From Scytonematopsis contorta HA4267-MV1 (GTDB taxonomy: Bacteria; Cyanobacteriota; Cyanobacteriia; Cyanobacteriales; Nostocaceae), in the NCBI GenBank assembly GCA_019359035.1, contig JAHHIC010000056.1:62001-126000 (forward strand): a DNA stretch of 64,000 nucleotides, given 5' to 3'. Under the pieces are notes generated by a model that saw nothing but the letters and a program-made list of their open reading frames with translations, was not told the origin of the DNA and did no database searches. Made by a program: the position numbers and the translations under genes. Positions 45,870-55,246 of this stretch are shown here, piece after piece; the stretch's first letter is position 1; each line of letters begins with the position of its first letter.

Positions 45870-47249
45870 TTATTTGCTGAGTAACAATTCTTTTTTCTGA
45901 AGTACTCGTTGCCCACTAATAATCATTTTTACTCCCCTAGCTGGTGCAAGAGTAACACCCCGACGACGAGGAATTTCCGGTTTGCTATCAACTAACTTCA
46001 TCTGATAGCGGGACAAAATTTTCGCCATCACTAATTTTAGTTCCACCATCGCTAAAGCATCTCCAATACAGCGACGGGCACCACCACCAAAAGGCATAAA
46101 TTCATAAGGAGAAAATTGCCGTTCCAAAAAACGTTCTGGCTTAAACTCGTGAGATTGCGGGTATAAATCTTCGCGGTGATGTACCAAATACATACAACCA
46201 ACAATCCAAGTACCTGGCTCTAATTTATGCCCTAATAATTCTACAGGCTCGTTTACCATTCGAGGAAAAGTTAACATTGCGACAGGATGAATTCGCAAAG
46301 TCTCATTACAAAATGCACTCAAATAAGGTAATTTTGTAATACTCATCAAGTCCGGAGAACCATCTAAAGAGTCTAGTTCTTGTAACAGTTTTTCTCGCAC
46401 ATCAGGTAAATAATGACTCCAGTATAATCCCCAAGCCATAGCTGTTGCCGTGGTTTCATGTCCTGCAAACAGCAGAGCCATTAATTCATCACGTAATTCC
46501 TTATCGGCCAGTGCATTTCCATCTTCGTCTCGTGCTTCCATTAACAACGAGAGAATATCGATACTTTCTGGATTTGGGTTGGAGCGACGTTCGGCAATTT
46601 CTGTATATATTAGCTCATCAATTGCGGAACGTTGACGTACAAAATTACCCCAAGGACTCCAAGCACCTAAATCTTTTTGGAGAAAAGGGAAAAATAAGAA
46701 GCTGGAACTAAAGGGTGAACGAAAAAGTTCAGACATCAAACCCATTAGCTCCTTGAGTTTTTGGGTACGTTCACCTTCATACAAGCCAAAAACAGCTTGT
46801 AAGATTACTTGCATAGAAATTTCTTGGGTTGCAGCACGAGCTAGAAAAGATGTATTTCTGGGTAAATTATCAAAGACTTTTTCTGTAATGTCGCATATTA
46901 ATTGTGCGTAAGCTTGCATCCGCTCTCTGTGAAAAGAAGGCATTAAAAGTTGCCGTCTTTTTTTATGTTGCCCTTCTTCGAGCATAAAAACAGCGCTATC
47001 CCCAGCTACGGGTCGCAAAATTCCATTGGCTCTACCAGGGGCTGTGAACTTTTTCCTATCGTTGGTTAAAATTTCTTGTATTGCTTGGGGATTGTTGACA
47101 AATACGAGATTGTCTCCAAAACCAACTATTCTTGCGCTAAAAATTTCTGGATATTCCTGAACTGCGCTTTTCATATATCCTACAGGGTCTGCGACCCACT
47201 GTAGCTTTTGGAGAAATGAGGGCTTACTTATAGTATTTGGTGATGACAT
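45870..47249 (-). CDS. Cytochrome P450 (CYP110-like)
   Basis: 459 residues. The heme-binding Cys lies in FMPFGGGARRCIGDALA, the I-helix reads MALLFAGHETTATAMAWGLY, the ExxR pair is ETLRIHP, and FKPERFLER is the meander. The N-terminus lacks a membrane anchor, as is usual for soluble bacterial P450s. The sequence resembles the CYP110 group that is nearly universal in filamentous cyanobacteria and often acts on fatty acids or terpenes. Redox partners are not nearby. It has a long upstream region with a fold-back element. Confidence 0.92.
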   Translation of the reverse strand: MSSPNTISKPSFLQKLQWVADPVGYMKSAVQEYPEIFSARIVGFGDNLVFVNNPQAIQEILTNDRKKFTAPGRANGILRPVAGDSAVFMLEEGQHKKRRQLLMPSFHRERMQAYAQLICDITEKVFDNLPRNTSFLARAATQEISMQVILQAVFGLYEGERTQKLKELMGLMSELFRSPFSSSFLFFPFLQKDLGAWSPWGNFVRQRSAIDELIYTEIAERRSNPNPESIDILSLLMEARDEDGNALADKELRDELMALLFAGHETTATAMAWGLYWSHYLPDVREKLLQELDSLDGSPDLMSITKLPYLSAFCNETLRIHPVAMLTFPRMVNEPVELLGHKLEPGTWIVGCMYLVHHREDLYPQSHEFKPERFLERQFSPYEFMPFGGGARRCIGDALAMVELKLVMAKILSRYQMKLVDSKPEIPRRRGVTLAPARGVKMIISGQRVLQKKELLLSK

Positions 47250-47894
47250 GTGACTTTGGCTAGGAATTTTGACTCATTTGTTTATAATAACTTAGTCAAA
47301 AATCCTGTTGTTTACCTTGCTTCAGACATAACACATGTGAACGCTATTTAACACAATTCTGTAAAATATTTTTAGCCAATTAGCGAACGCAATTGTTGAC
47401 AAGTGATTGACAAATTTAAAAGACGCATCTTATAAGAAAATGGTGTGAATGCAAAAATAGCAACTAGATGTAACCAAATAAGCAGTTAATAGCTTGATGT
47501 TTTGTGCGCCACGGCGCACATTTTAATTGGCGTCCTCGCTTCTATAAGATGCCTTGTCTCGGTTGGAGGTACATCCCAGTTGTTGTTACGGCCATCAGCA
47601 AACCGATTAGGAGCTAAAATGTTAATTACTATCTGTACCACAAGCCAGTGAATAAAGTCACTGTCTCAAAGCTGAAGTCCTCTTTAGAGGACTAATAAGA
47701 ATATAAGATTTTTGAGAGTATCTTAAATCTTGTAAAATATTTTTTTTGATGTATTTCTTAGTCCTCTTCTAGAGGACTTTAGCTTTTAGACAGTGACTTT
47801 AGTCACTGGCTGGCTGGCTGGCTTGCTGGCTTGCTGGCTAGTGATATAAATTATGCTTAATGTTCTCTTTATAGACCATCTCTTATAAATTTTC
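47250..47894. other. Long intergenic region with palindrome, small ORF and fold-back element
   Basis: Holds the P450 promoter, a palindrome TGTGCGCCACGGCGCACA at about 47504-47521, a possible minus-strand reading frame of 51 codons (47486-47641, GTG start), and the fold-back element at 47645-47809. A TGGC-rich microsatellite follows the element up to 47840. No conserved gene recognised. Confidence 0.6.
47645..47809. repeat. 165-base fold-back element
   Basis: Arms of about 49 bases pair from CCAGTGAATAAAGTCACTGT to the complementary CAGTGACTTTAGTCACTGG. Each arm contains its own AGTCCTCT/AGAGGACT hairpin and the linker AAAGCTGAA / TTTAGCTTT. Same architecture as 41595-41765, and half of it matches 13694-13742. 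Confidence 0.92.
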
Positions 47895-48608
47895 TCAGTT
47901 GTTACTATTTTTTGCCACCAAGCAAGTAGTCACAGGATATAGCGGATGACTTTGGTCTAACTCATCAGGAGTCAACTCTTCAGCAGCTATTCCCATATAA
48001 CTTGCTATCAAAGATGTGGGATTACCATATGTTGTGACTTGTACTTCATCAAAATTTTGGAATAGGGTTTTCATTCCATCTGGCAAAATTCGCCAATAAT
48101 CGCCAGGATTATTGTGTATTCTTTGGGCATTAGGAACTATTGCCATGCAGTACCCAGAAGGTACAAGCCAATTTTGGATATTGTCAACTACTTTTTGTGG
48201 AGTATGGCAATGTTCCAATACATTAAATAAAAGTATCGTGTCGTAGTAACCGGGTTTTAGCAAATTTGACTCATGAACATCACCACAAATATTGACGAGC
48301 GGGCTTTCCAATAAGTCAACTGCATCATAAGTTGAGACATTCTCAAATCCGTACTCACCGCGATTGCTTAAAGCACCACCAATTTCCACAACTTTTCCTT
48401 TGACTTGGTGGCGAATAGAGCCTATGAACTTATCAAGATAGTAGCGGTCAATAGGCGTTCCACGTTCAAAACCAAACTCATTGCAAAATGGTTCCCCCCG
48501 TCGCAGGTCACCCCAGTTTAATTTTCCTACGGGATGCTTCATTTTTCTAACTTGCGACAAAAATTTATTTTTTGTTTGTCGCCACTCTGTTCTCAAAGCT
48601 TCTACCAT
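47895..48608 (-). CDS. Class I SAM-dependent methyltransferase
   Basis: 237 residues. KGKVVEIGGALSNRGEYGF is the SAM-binding loop, DAVDLLE the acidic strand, GYYDTILLFNVLEHCHTPQK the post-II motif and LVPSGYCMAIVPNAQ the next strand. The N-terminal GFERGTPIDRYYLDKFI block is shared by methyltransferases found near sugar or lipid modification genes, so the substrate may be a glycan or lipid, but none is indicated here. Full length; it is the last gene of the long minus-strand run starting at 64 kb. Confidence 0.85.
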   Translation of the reverse strand: MVEALRTEWRQTKNKFLSQVRKMKHPVGKLNWGDLRRGEPFCNEFGFERGTPIDRYYLDKFIGSIRHQVKGKVVEIGGALSNRGEYGFENVSTYDAVDLLESPLVNICGDVHESNLLKPGYYDTILLFNVLEHCHTPQKVVDNIQNWLVPSGYCMAIVPNAQRIHNNPGDYWRILPDGMKTLFQNFDEVQVTTYGNPTSLIASYMGIAAEELTPDELDQSHPLYPVTTCLVAKNSNN

Positions 48609-48788
48609 AAACTTTTACCAATTTTTCAAAGTTTTTTCTTTTTTTGAAAATTCGTTTTCAGTTTTGTGCTGTTTCAGATTTGTTGACATTATTTTTTCAT
48701 TTTCAAAGATTATACATTATTGCAATCGCGCTGTAGCGAGTAGCATAAGAAACCCTACCCCCAATGGTGACTCCCCCGCACACACATC

Positions 48789-48850
48789 TGTCATTGCGAG
48801 GAGGAACGACGAAGCAATGACAGGTAATTGGACTTGTGTCTAGGTATGCA
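48789..48850. repeat. Nested inverted-repeat element (GTGTACACAAGTC family), partial copy
   Basis: TGTCATTGCGAGGAGG ... GAAGCAATGACAGGTAATTG followed by GACTTGTGTCTAGG. C-rich and G-rich runs (ACCCTACCCCC; GGGGGTTGGGGT) flank it on both sides as outer inverted repeats. Between the methyltransferase and ABC1 genes. Confidence 0.75.
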
Positions 48851-48877
48851 GGCAACGAGGGACTGGGGGTTGGGGTT

Positions 48878-50731
48878 TTACGAACTACGGACTAATGTAA
48901 TAAATTTATCAATATTACGTTGTAATAATTTGCCTAAAATATATTGACCAGTCTCGTGAATTTCTGGTTTCATCACAATTTTGACAATCGCTTCCGCTAG
49001 TTTTTTTGCATCAAACCCTGGTGAATTTTCGAGCGATTGCCAAATATTTTTCAAATCATCTAATACCTTCGGGTCAATTACTCCTGTAGGTTTTCGGCTA
49101 CCATCCCCAATATGCATTCCAAAAAGCGCCGTTGTCCTATATAATAAACTCTCGCCGAACATATCTATAGTTTTGACTATTTCATCAGCTACACGGACGC
49201 GAAGAAAATCTCCTCGCTCTGAAAATAAAAAGTTCATTCCTTGGTCTAGTGCTGAATTAAAGTCATAATCCTTACTAGTACTAGCATTACTTAGTAGTCT
49301 TTCTAACCGATTCCAGCGGAAATTTCCGTCTTTAAAAAGTAGGTTACTCAGAGATGCTCGTAATTCCGGTGCTGGGTCAGTTAACAGCCGTTTGGCAACG
49401 TAGGGATAGGCAGAAACTAGAACTTTAAAGTTAGGGTCAATGGTGATTGCAATACCTTCTAATGATACTAGCGAGCGAATAATTAAGGCGTAATATGCTG
49501 GTACCATAAAGGAATATTCATACATCAACTCCGAGAGTTCTTGGATGATTACCTGGAAGTTTAATTCCGCAACACTTGATGTCAGCGCATTATTAAAAAG
49601 TCTTGTAAGTGCAGCACTAACAGGAGCAACATCAACACCAGGAGACAAAAATCCTAATTGAATATAATCTTGTACAAGTTCTGGAAATTCTCGGTTAATT
49701 ATGTGAACGACGGCATTAATTAAACCATATCGTTGGTGGGGTTTAATTTCGCTCATCATACCAAAATCTAGATAGGCTAGTTTACCGTCATTGGTCGCTA
49801 ATAAATTACCGGGGTGAGGGTCAGCATGAAAAAAGCCATGTTCTAGTAATTGTAGCAAAGTACACTGTACACCAACTTCGACTAAATGACGCGCATCAAT
49901 TCCCTTCGACTGGATTGCGGCTAAGTTAGTCATTTTGGTTCCCTCAATCCACTCCATCGTCAAAACGCGACGGTTAGTGTATTCCCAGTAGATTTTTGGT
50001 ACGTAAATATCGGGAAGTTTATTGTAGAGGCTGGCAAAGTGTTCTGCATTTTTTCCCTCTTGGATGTAGTCCATTTCTTCAAAAAACCGAGCAGCGAATT
50101 CATCCAAAATGGCAACAAAGTCACTTTTGATTTCCTTAAATCTTTTTTGTGCCCAAATAGCAATACCTCGCAGTATATACATATCTAGAGCAATATTTTC
50201 TGCTAAGTCTGGTCTCTGGACTTTTACTGCAACAACTTCCCCTGTTTTTAATCTACCTTTATATACTTGTCCTAAGGATGCAGCAGCAACTGGTTCGGTT
50301 GTTAACTCAGCATAAATTTTGTCTGGTGTTTCCCCTAATTCTTCCAGAATAAATTGGTATGCGAGTTCGTTAGAAAAAGCTGGTAACTCATCTTGGAGTT
50401 TGGCTAGTTCTTCCAGATAAACTGCAGGTAGTAAATCGGGACGGGTGGATAATGCTTGACCAACCTTTATATAGGCAGGTCCCAGACGAGTTAAAATTTC
50501 TCGCAAACGAACCGCTCGACGAAGCTGCTTTTGCTGGGACTGTCCTGTTTTGTTATCCCACCACCACCCAGTCAGAAAGCTGATGATGGGTAGCACAATT
50601 TTTAGCCATCGCTGACCCACTTGGATTTTGCGATCGCGATATTTTTGAGCAATAGTTTTGGGGTCGTAGCGAGTAGCTTTTTCCAATGGAATTGTGACCT
50701 TAGGAGACAGAGACAGAGTTCCAGCATCCAT
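48878..50731 (-). CDS. ABC1/UbiB family atypical kinase
   Basis: 617 residues. It has an unusual-kinase core: VAVKVQRPDLAENIALDMYI (lysine), FEEMDYIQEGKNAEHFASLY, LEHGFFHADPHPGNLLA and LDFGMMSEIKPHQR. The family-specific LRRAVRLREILTRLGPAYIK, with the KxGQ-like IKVGQALSTRPDLLP motif, is present near the N-terminus. Cyanobacterial members act in prenylquinone homeostasis or stress responses of thylakoid membranes. A hydrophobic stretch near residue 46 (WLKIVLPIISFLTGWWW) may attach it to a membrane. Confidence 0.93.
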   Translation of the reverse strand: MDAGTLSLSPKVTIPLEKATRYDPKTIAQKYRDRKIQVGQRWLKIVLPIISFLTGWWWDNKTGQSQQKQLRRAVRLREILTRLGPAYIKVGQALSTRPDLLPAVYLEELAKLQDELPAFSNELAYQFILEELGETPDKIYAELTTEPVAAASLGQVYKGRLKTGEVVAVKVQRPDLAENIALDMYILRGIAIWAQKRFKEIKSDFVAILDEFAARFFEEMDYIQEGKNAEHFASLYNKLPDIYVPKIYWEYTNRRVLTMEWIEGTKMTNLAAIQSKGIDARHLVEVGVQCTLLQLLEHGFFHADPHPGNLLATNDGKLAYLDFGMMSEIKPHQRYGLINAVVHIINREFPELVQDYIQLGFLSPGVDVAPVSAALTRLFNNALTSSVAELNFQVIIQELSELMYEYSFMVPAYYALIIRSLVSLEGIAITIDPNFKVLVSAYPYVAKRLLTDPAPELRASLSNLLFKDGNFRWNRLERLLSNASTSKDYDFNSALDQGMNFLFSERGDFLRVRVADEIVKTIDMFGESLLYRTTALFGMHIGDGSRKPTGVIDPKVLDDLKNIWQSLENSPGFDAKKLAEAIVKIVMKPEIHETGQYILGKLLQRNIDKFITLVRSS

Positions 50732-50750
50732 AATTATTTAACCCACAAAA

Positions 50751-51026
50751 CTAATCGTCGTCATCGTCGTCATCGTCGTCATCCTCCTCATTGTCGTCAT
50801 CATCGTCCTCATCTTCATCGTAGTCATCATCGTCATTGTCGTCATCATCGTTCTTATACTTTTTAGACCGACTCTCCCTAAATTCCTCGTCTCTTTCATC
50901 ATTGTCTTTTTTTGACCGACCAAACACACCACCTATAGCTTCTTCAGCTTTCTCCTTGACATTTCCGAAAAAATCATTGGAAGATTCTTCGTTTTCGTGG
51001 TTGCGCTCTCTATCTTTTTTGCCCAT
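50751..51026 (-). CDS. Small protein with a poly-aspartate C-terminal tail
   Basis: 91 residues. Residues 1-45 are a charged helical part including NVKEKAEEAIGGVFGRS, reminiscent of CsbD-type stress proteins. From about residue 59 the sequence is nearly all Asp and Glu. The DNA there is a GAT/GAC triplet repeat. The tail might bind divalent cations, which would suit the Ca2+ ATPase gene just upstream, but that is inference. It starts 25 bases after a clear gene boundary and precedes the ABC1 gene on the same strand. Confidence 0.6.
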   Translation of the reverse strand: MGKKDRERNHENEESSNDFFGNVKEKAEEAIGGVFGRSKKDNDERDEEFRESRSKKYKNDDDDNDDDDYDEDEDDDDDNEEDDDDDDDDDD

Positions 51027-51049
51027 TTTTAACTAACTCCAGAAAATAC

Positions 51050-51168
51050 GTAGGTTGGGTTGAGGAACGAAACCCAACATATTAGCTTCAACCCAACCTA
51101 CAAATTTTTTCTCTTCCATTTTCTCGCATTTTTGAAACCTGTTGGGTTTCGTTCCTCAACCCAACCTA
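51050..51168. repeat. 119-base fold-back of the GTAGGTTGGGTTGAGG family
   Basis: Two 29-base arms at 51050-51079 and 51139-51168 are exact inverted repeats (GTAGGTTGGGTTGAGGAACG and its complement). A shorter AACCCAACCTAC lies between them. The family is widespread in cyanobacterial genomes. It separates the poly-Asp gene from the Ca2+ ATPase gene. Confidence 0.9.
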
Positions 51169-51192
51169 CAAATCTTTCTTTTCCATCTTGCC

Positions 51193-54021
51193 TTATTTTC
51201 TGAACCAGCGAACAAATAATTTCTCCATTTCAATCCAGACAAAGGTCAGAGAACTAAACCCTATACAAATCAACAACTCCATCGGTGTCAGATAGTGAGT
51301 GTTGAAAAAATTTCTTAACGGTTCTACATAAATGAGGAGTAATTGCAGCACAGAGGTAAAGAACACCGAAGCCAAAATATAGGGATTGGAGAAAGGATTT
51401 ATCTCAGCAAATAAACGGGTGTTAGAACGAATAGCTAATGCATGTCCCATCTGCGCTAAACAGAGAGTTGTGAACACCATTGTTTTCCAACGGTCTGGGT
51501 CGAGAGTACCACCAAGGGTATTTCCACGGGTGTAATTATAAGCCCAAGACATCATACCAATAGTCACAATCGCCAAAATAATTCCAATCCTAATCATATA
51601 AGCTCCCAATCCACGAGCAAAAATATTCTCCTTGGGATTTTTGGGAGGCTGCTGCATAACAATTGGTCTACCTGGTTCCACTGCTAAGGCTAAAGCCGGT
51701 ACCCCATCAGTAACCAAATTCATCCAAAGAATTTGCAGTGGTGATAAAGGTACTCCACCTAAACCCATCAGTGGTGCAGCGGCAATAGTTAGCACTTCGC
51801 CAATATTACTGCCTAGAATGTAGCGAATGAAACGACGGATATTAATGTAAACAACGCGACCCTCTTCTGCTGCTGACACAATAGTAGAAAAATTATCATC
51901 CAGCAGTACCATATCACTGGCTTCTTTACTGACATCCGTACCAGTAATGCCCATCGCGACCCCAATATCTGCCTGCTTCAGTGCTGGAGCATCGTTTACC
52001 CCATCCCCTGTCATGGCAACAACATGACCACGATGTTGCAAAGCTTGTACAATTTTTAGCTTATGTTCAGGAGAAACACGGGCATAAACACTAACATGGT
52101 CTACGTGTTTTTCTAGTTCCCCCATGCTCATTTTTTCTAGTTCTCTTCCTGTAAGCACCTCATCTTCAGGCCGAGCAATACCCAAATCTTCAGCAATAGC
52201 CTTTGCTGTTAACTGATGGTCACCAGTAATCATCACTGGACGAATCCCCGCAGTCCGACAACGTGCAACCGCATCTCGCACTTCCGGACGAGGAGCATCT
52301 AGCATCCCCACCAATCCTAACCAGGTCAACCCTCTCTCGGAATTTTCCTCAGAGCCTTCTGGTGGTAACTCGCTTAAAAGTTTATTCGCAAAGCCTAACA
52401 CCCGTAACCCACGTCCAGCCATGAGGTTATTTTGCTCTAAAATACCAGCTCGCTGTTCCGCAGTTATAGGCATCAAAGCATTCCCAAGTTGAATGTAAGT
52501 GCATCGCTCCAAAGTTAACTCCGGAGAACCTTTAACAAACATCAAATAGGGAGTCTCGTGTAAATGAAAAGCACTAAGACCACTACCAGACCCTTCAGCT
52601 TCTACCATTACACTCATGCGTTTACGCTCAGAAGAGAAAGGAAATTCTGCCACACGAGGAAAGCGGTTATCTTGCTCATCTTTACGCAATCCACCCTTAC
52701 CAGCGACAGATAATAATGCACCTTCTGTTGGGTCACCTAAAATCGACCAATCACCATTCTGTTTTTGTAGAATGGCATCATTACAAAGCACACAAGCAAG
52801 CAGCAAAGCATGAAGCTCTGGATGTGCTTGGGAAGTATGGGTTTTATCCAGCCATTGAAATTCACCAACAGGGCTATAACCATCTCCAGTAACACGAGCA
52901 TTATTACTAGGAGTACAAACAGCTTGTACCACCATTTTATTCTGAGTTAAAGTACCAGTTTTATCAGAACAAATAGTAGTGACAGAACCAAGAGTTTCCA
53001 CTGCAGGTAATTTGCGAATCAGTGCATTTCGCTTTACCATGCGTTGTGTTCCCAACGCCAATGTCACCGTAATTACCGCAGGTAAACCCTCCGGAACCAC
53101 AGCCACAGCCATACTCAGGGAAACTTTGACCAATTCTTCAAACAAACTAGGGTTAAAAATAGTACCCCCAATAATTACCAGAGCAACCAATACCAATGCA
53201 CCTGTTACCAACACATTTCCCAATTGAGTCATGCGTTTTTGTAACGGAGTTGGTTCCGATTCCACCGATTGCAAAGCACTAGCAATTTTCCCCAACTCTG
53301 TCTGCATTCCAGTGCTTGTCACCAAAACAGTTGCTCGTCCTTGTACTACCTCCGTCCCTGAAAATACAAGATTAATTCGGTCACCCAAGGGTGCATCTTC
53401 AGGTAGCTGGATATCTGCTTGCTTATTAACAGCATGAGCTTCTCCCGTCAGCGCAGATTCTCGGACTTGAAAATTTGCAGCCTCCAATAATCTACCATCA
53501 GCAGGAACTTTCACCCCAGCTTCTAGCAACATGACATCACCAGGGACAAGTTCTTTAGACTCCACTTCCAGAGTCTGACCGTCTCTAATAACTCTGACTT
53601 TAGAAGATGCAAGATTTTTTAGCGCTGCGAGAGCTTTTTCCGCTCCACTTTCTTGAATATAGCCCAGCACACCATTCAAAATCACCACCACAAAAATGGC
53701 AAAAGCATCTTTGGGAAATATAAATTCTCCCTGTTGTATTGCAGAACGTATATCTAAAGCAGCAGAAATAACAGCTACAGCAATTAACATCAGTAACATG
53801 ATGTTTTTGAACTGGTCCCATAAAATTTCAGCGGGAGAGCGTCTTCCCCCCTCCACCAGTTCATTAGTACCGTAGCGACCTAGATACTCAGCAACTTTCG
53901 AGTTAGTTAAACCAGAGAAACGGTCGCTTCCCAAACGCTTAAGAGCTTTAACAACTTCCAAAGTATGCCAAGACGTTGGATTCGTCTGGGTAAAACCAGG
54001 ATTTGAAACTGTAGAAGCCAT
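51193..54021 (-). CDS. pacL: Ca2+-transporting P-type ATPase (P2, PacL-like)
   Basis: About 942 residues from the ATG at 54019-54021, which has GAGG eight bases upstream; the frame stays open to 54078. A P2-type pump: phosphorylation motif [16 protein letters not shown]4 calcium site [21 protein letters not shown]6 site [20 protein letters not shown] (SERCA-like N-x-x-T-D) and hinge [18 protein letters not shown]. The dephosphorylation loop reads LTGEAHAV, with TGEA rather than TGES. It should export Ca2+ from the cytosol. The poly-Asp gene lies downstream. Confidence 0.93.
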   Translation of the reverse strand: MASTVSNPGFTQTNPTSWHTLEVVKALKRLGSDRFSGLTNSKVAEYLGRYGTNELVEGGRRSPAEILWDQFKNIMLLMLIAVAVISAALDIRSAIQQGEFIFPKDAFAIFVVVILNGVLGYIQESGAEKALAALKNLASSKVRVIRDGQTLEVESKELVPGDVMLLEAGVKVPADGRLLEAANFQVRESALTGEAHAVNKQADIQLPEDAPLGDRINLVFSGTEVVQGRATVLVTSTGMQTELGKIASALQSVESEPTPLQKRMTQLGNVLVTGALVLVALVIIGGTIFNPSLFEELVKVSLSMAVAVVPEGLPAVITVTLALGTQRMVKRNALIRKLPAVETLGSVTTICSDKTGTLTQNKMVVQAVCTPSNNARVTGDGYSPVGEFQWLDKTHTSQAHPELHALLLACVLCNDAILQKQNGDWSILGDPTEGALLSVAGKGGLRKDEQDNRFPRVAEFPFSSERKRMSVMVEAEGSGSGLSAFHLHETPYLMFVKGSPELTLERCTYIQLGNALMPITAEQRAGILEQNNLMAGRGLRVLGFANKLLSELPPEGSEENSERGLTWLGLVGMLDAPRPEVRDAVARCRTAGIRPVMITGDHQLTAKAIAEDLGIARPEDEVLTGRELEKMSMGELEKHVDHVSVYARVSPEHKLKIVQALQHRGHVVAMTGDGVNDAPALKQADIGVAMGITGTDVSKEASDMVLLDDNFSTIVSAAEEGRVVYINIRRFIRYILGSNIGEVLTIAAAPLMGLGGVPLSPLQILWMNLVTDGVPALALAVEPGRPIVMQQPPKNPKENIFARGLGAYMIRIGIILAIVTIGMMSWAYNYTRGNTLGGTLDPDRWKTMVFTTLCLAQMGHALAIRSNTRLFAEINPFSNPYILASVFFTSVLQLLLIYVEPLRNFFNTHYLTPMELLICIGFSSLTFVWIEMEKLFVRWFRK

Positions 54022-54336
54022 AAAAACCTCATGGTAAGAAAGGAAACCCCACAATTCGCAATAAGCGCTACGCTCCACTGCGTGAACGCAATTCGTAATT
54101 CAAAACTCAAAACTTTATTGATTTGGTTAGATAATAGAATTAATAAGCTAATAAGATATATCCTCGAACTAACTATGAAATGTGGAACCAACAAAAGTTT
54201 ATTGTGAAGGAATTTCGTTTTTGGATAACCTTATTAAGTGCAATCATAATTTATTAACTCTTCTATTAAATAGTACAATACAATCTTTATTAACTAAATA
54301 AATTAATGTAAAGATAAATAAAATATACACCTGAAT

Positions 54337-54364
54337 GTAGAGACGCGATTAATCGCGTCTCTAC
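54337..54364. repeat. 28-base palindromic repeat, GCGATTAATCGC centre
   Basis: Same GTAGAGAC/GTCTCTAC arms as other copies, but the 12-base centre is GCGATTAATCGC and is itself a perfect palindrome. It is followed at 54361-54428 by four to five tandem 15-base units (CTACAATTTTGCGTT), which start from the right arm's CTAC. Confidence 0.95.
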
Positions 54365-54441
54365 AATTTTGCGTTCTACAATTTTGCGTTCTACAATTTT
54401 GTGTTCTACAATTTTGTGTTTCTACAATGTTACATTTTTAA

Positions 54442-54798
54442 TTATTCCCATTCACCATAAATGGTTTCAGTTCGGAAGTTTATTTGACTAGCTACCAGTT
54501 CAAAACCTTTTGAAGTAGCGTGGACACCAAAGGTTTGCATAAACGTTGGAACAGCCAATATACCACCTGGAACGCATCCAGCGAAAGCCGCAGATGCTCC
54601 AGCAAAAAGAATACATTCAGCAAAAGCTTTCAAAGTTTCCTCGTTGATATTCTCAGTTCGTTCAATACATACAAAAGTTTTCAAAATAGTTGTTCTTGTT
54701 TTAACTATGGGTATAGGGAAAACGCCCCTATCATCGATGACTACCTTAAACTCAGGCAAGACATTGACGCTTGCAAATTCAAATTCTGTATTAGCCAT
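54442..54798 (-). CDS. Small protein of unknown function
   Basis: 118 residues. A beta-rich N-terminus (FEFASVNVLPEFKVVIDDRG) is followed by a hydrophobic glycine-rich segment (FAECILFAGASAAFAGCVPG) that may be one helix, and a polar end. I do not recognise the family. It follows the DUF4342 gene after 30 bases on the same strand and is probably co-transcribed with it within the stress gene array. Confidence 0.6.
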   Translation of the reverse strand: MANTEFEFASVNVLPEFKVVIDDRGVFPIPIVKTRTTILKTFVCIERTENINEETLKAFAECILFAGASAAFAGCVPGGILAVPTFMQTFGVHATSKGFELVASQINFRTETIYGEWE

Positions 54799-54828
54799 TG
54801 TCGTAAATTTTTGTTGTGTTCAGGGGTA

Positions 54829-55170
54829 TTATTCCGTTCGTTCAATAGCAATTTTCAGGCGAGCAACCATTGCCCCAATAACACCTACAGAAGCAATGAC
54901 AGGGAAAAGCGCCGCACTAATAACTCCACCGACTAACCCCACCGTCAAAGGTATTTCAATTAGTGTTCTCCCTTCTTCATTTTTGATAGTAATACGACGG
55001 ATATTTCCTTGATGAATAAGCTCCTTAATAGTAGGAACTAAAGAATCACCAGTAATACTAAATTCCTCCACATTAACTGTTTCGTTTTCATTGGTTTCAG
55101 ACGTACTAGAATTAGTCTCAACCAAAGCATTTTCCTTTTGATTCTCAACTTCATTTACAGGAGCATTCAT
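54829..55170 (-). CDS. DUF4342 domain protein
   Basis: 113 residues. An acidic, Asn/Ser/Glu-rich N-terminal third is followed by the DUF4342 core: FSITGDSLVPTIKELIHQGN, RRITIKNEEGRTLIEIPLTV, then a glycine-rich hydrophobic helix (GLVGGVISAALFPVIASVGV) and a short amphipathic end. The domain is small and uncharacterised; the hydrophobic segment suggests membrane association. It lies between the universal stress genes and the unknown small gene. Confidence 0.8.
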   Translation of the reverse strand: MNAPVNEVENQKENALVETNSSTSETNENETVNVEEFSITGDSLVPTIKELIHQGNIRRITIKNEEGRTLIEIPLTVGLVGGVISAALFPVIASVGVIGAMVARLKIAIERTE

Positions 55171-55246
55171 GATTTATTCCTCAATGATTAGCCATATTTC
55201 AATGTTAGAAAAAAATTATGAGGAAGTTGTGAAGCACATCAACCCA

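Noticed and set aside
45134-47249. ChaC-like and P450 genes as tailoring enzymes of the RiPP locus
   Set aside because: They are near, but the P450 resembles the widespread CYP110 group and ChaC is a housekeeping glutathione enzyme; a shared transcript is impossible by orientation for at least one of them.
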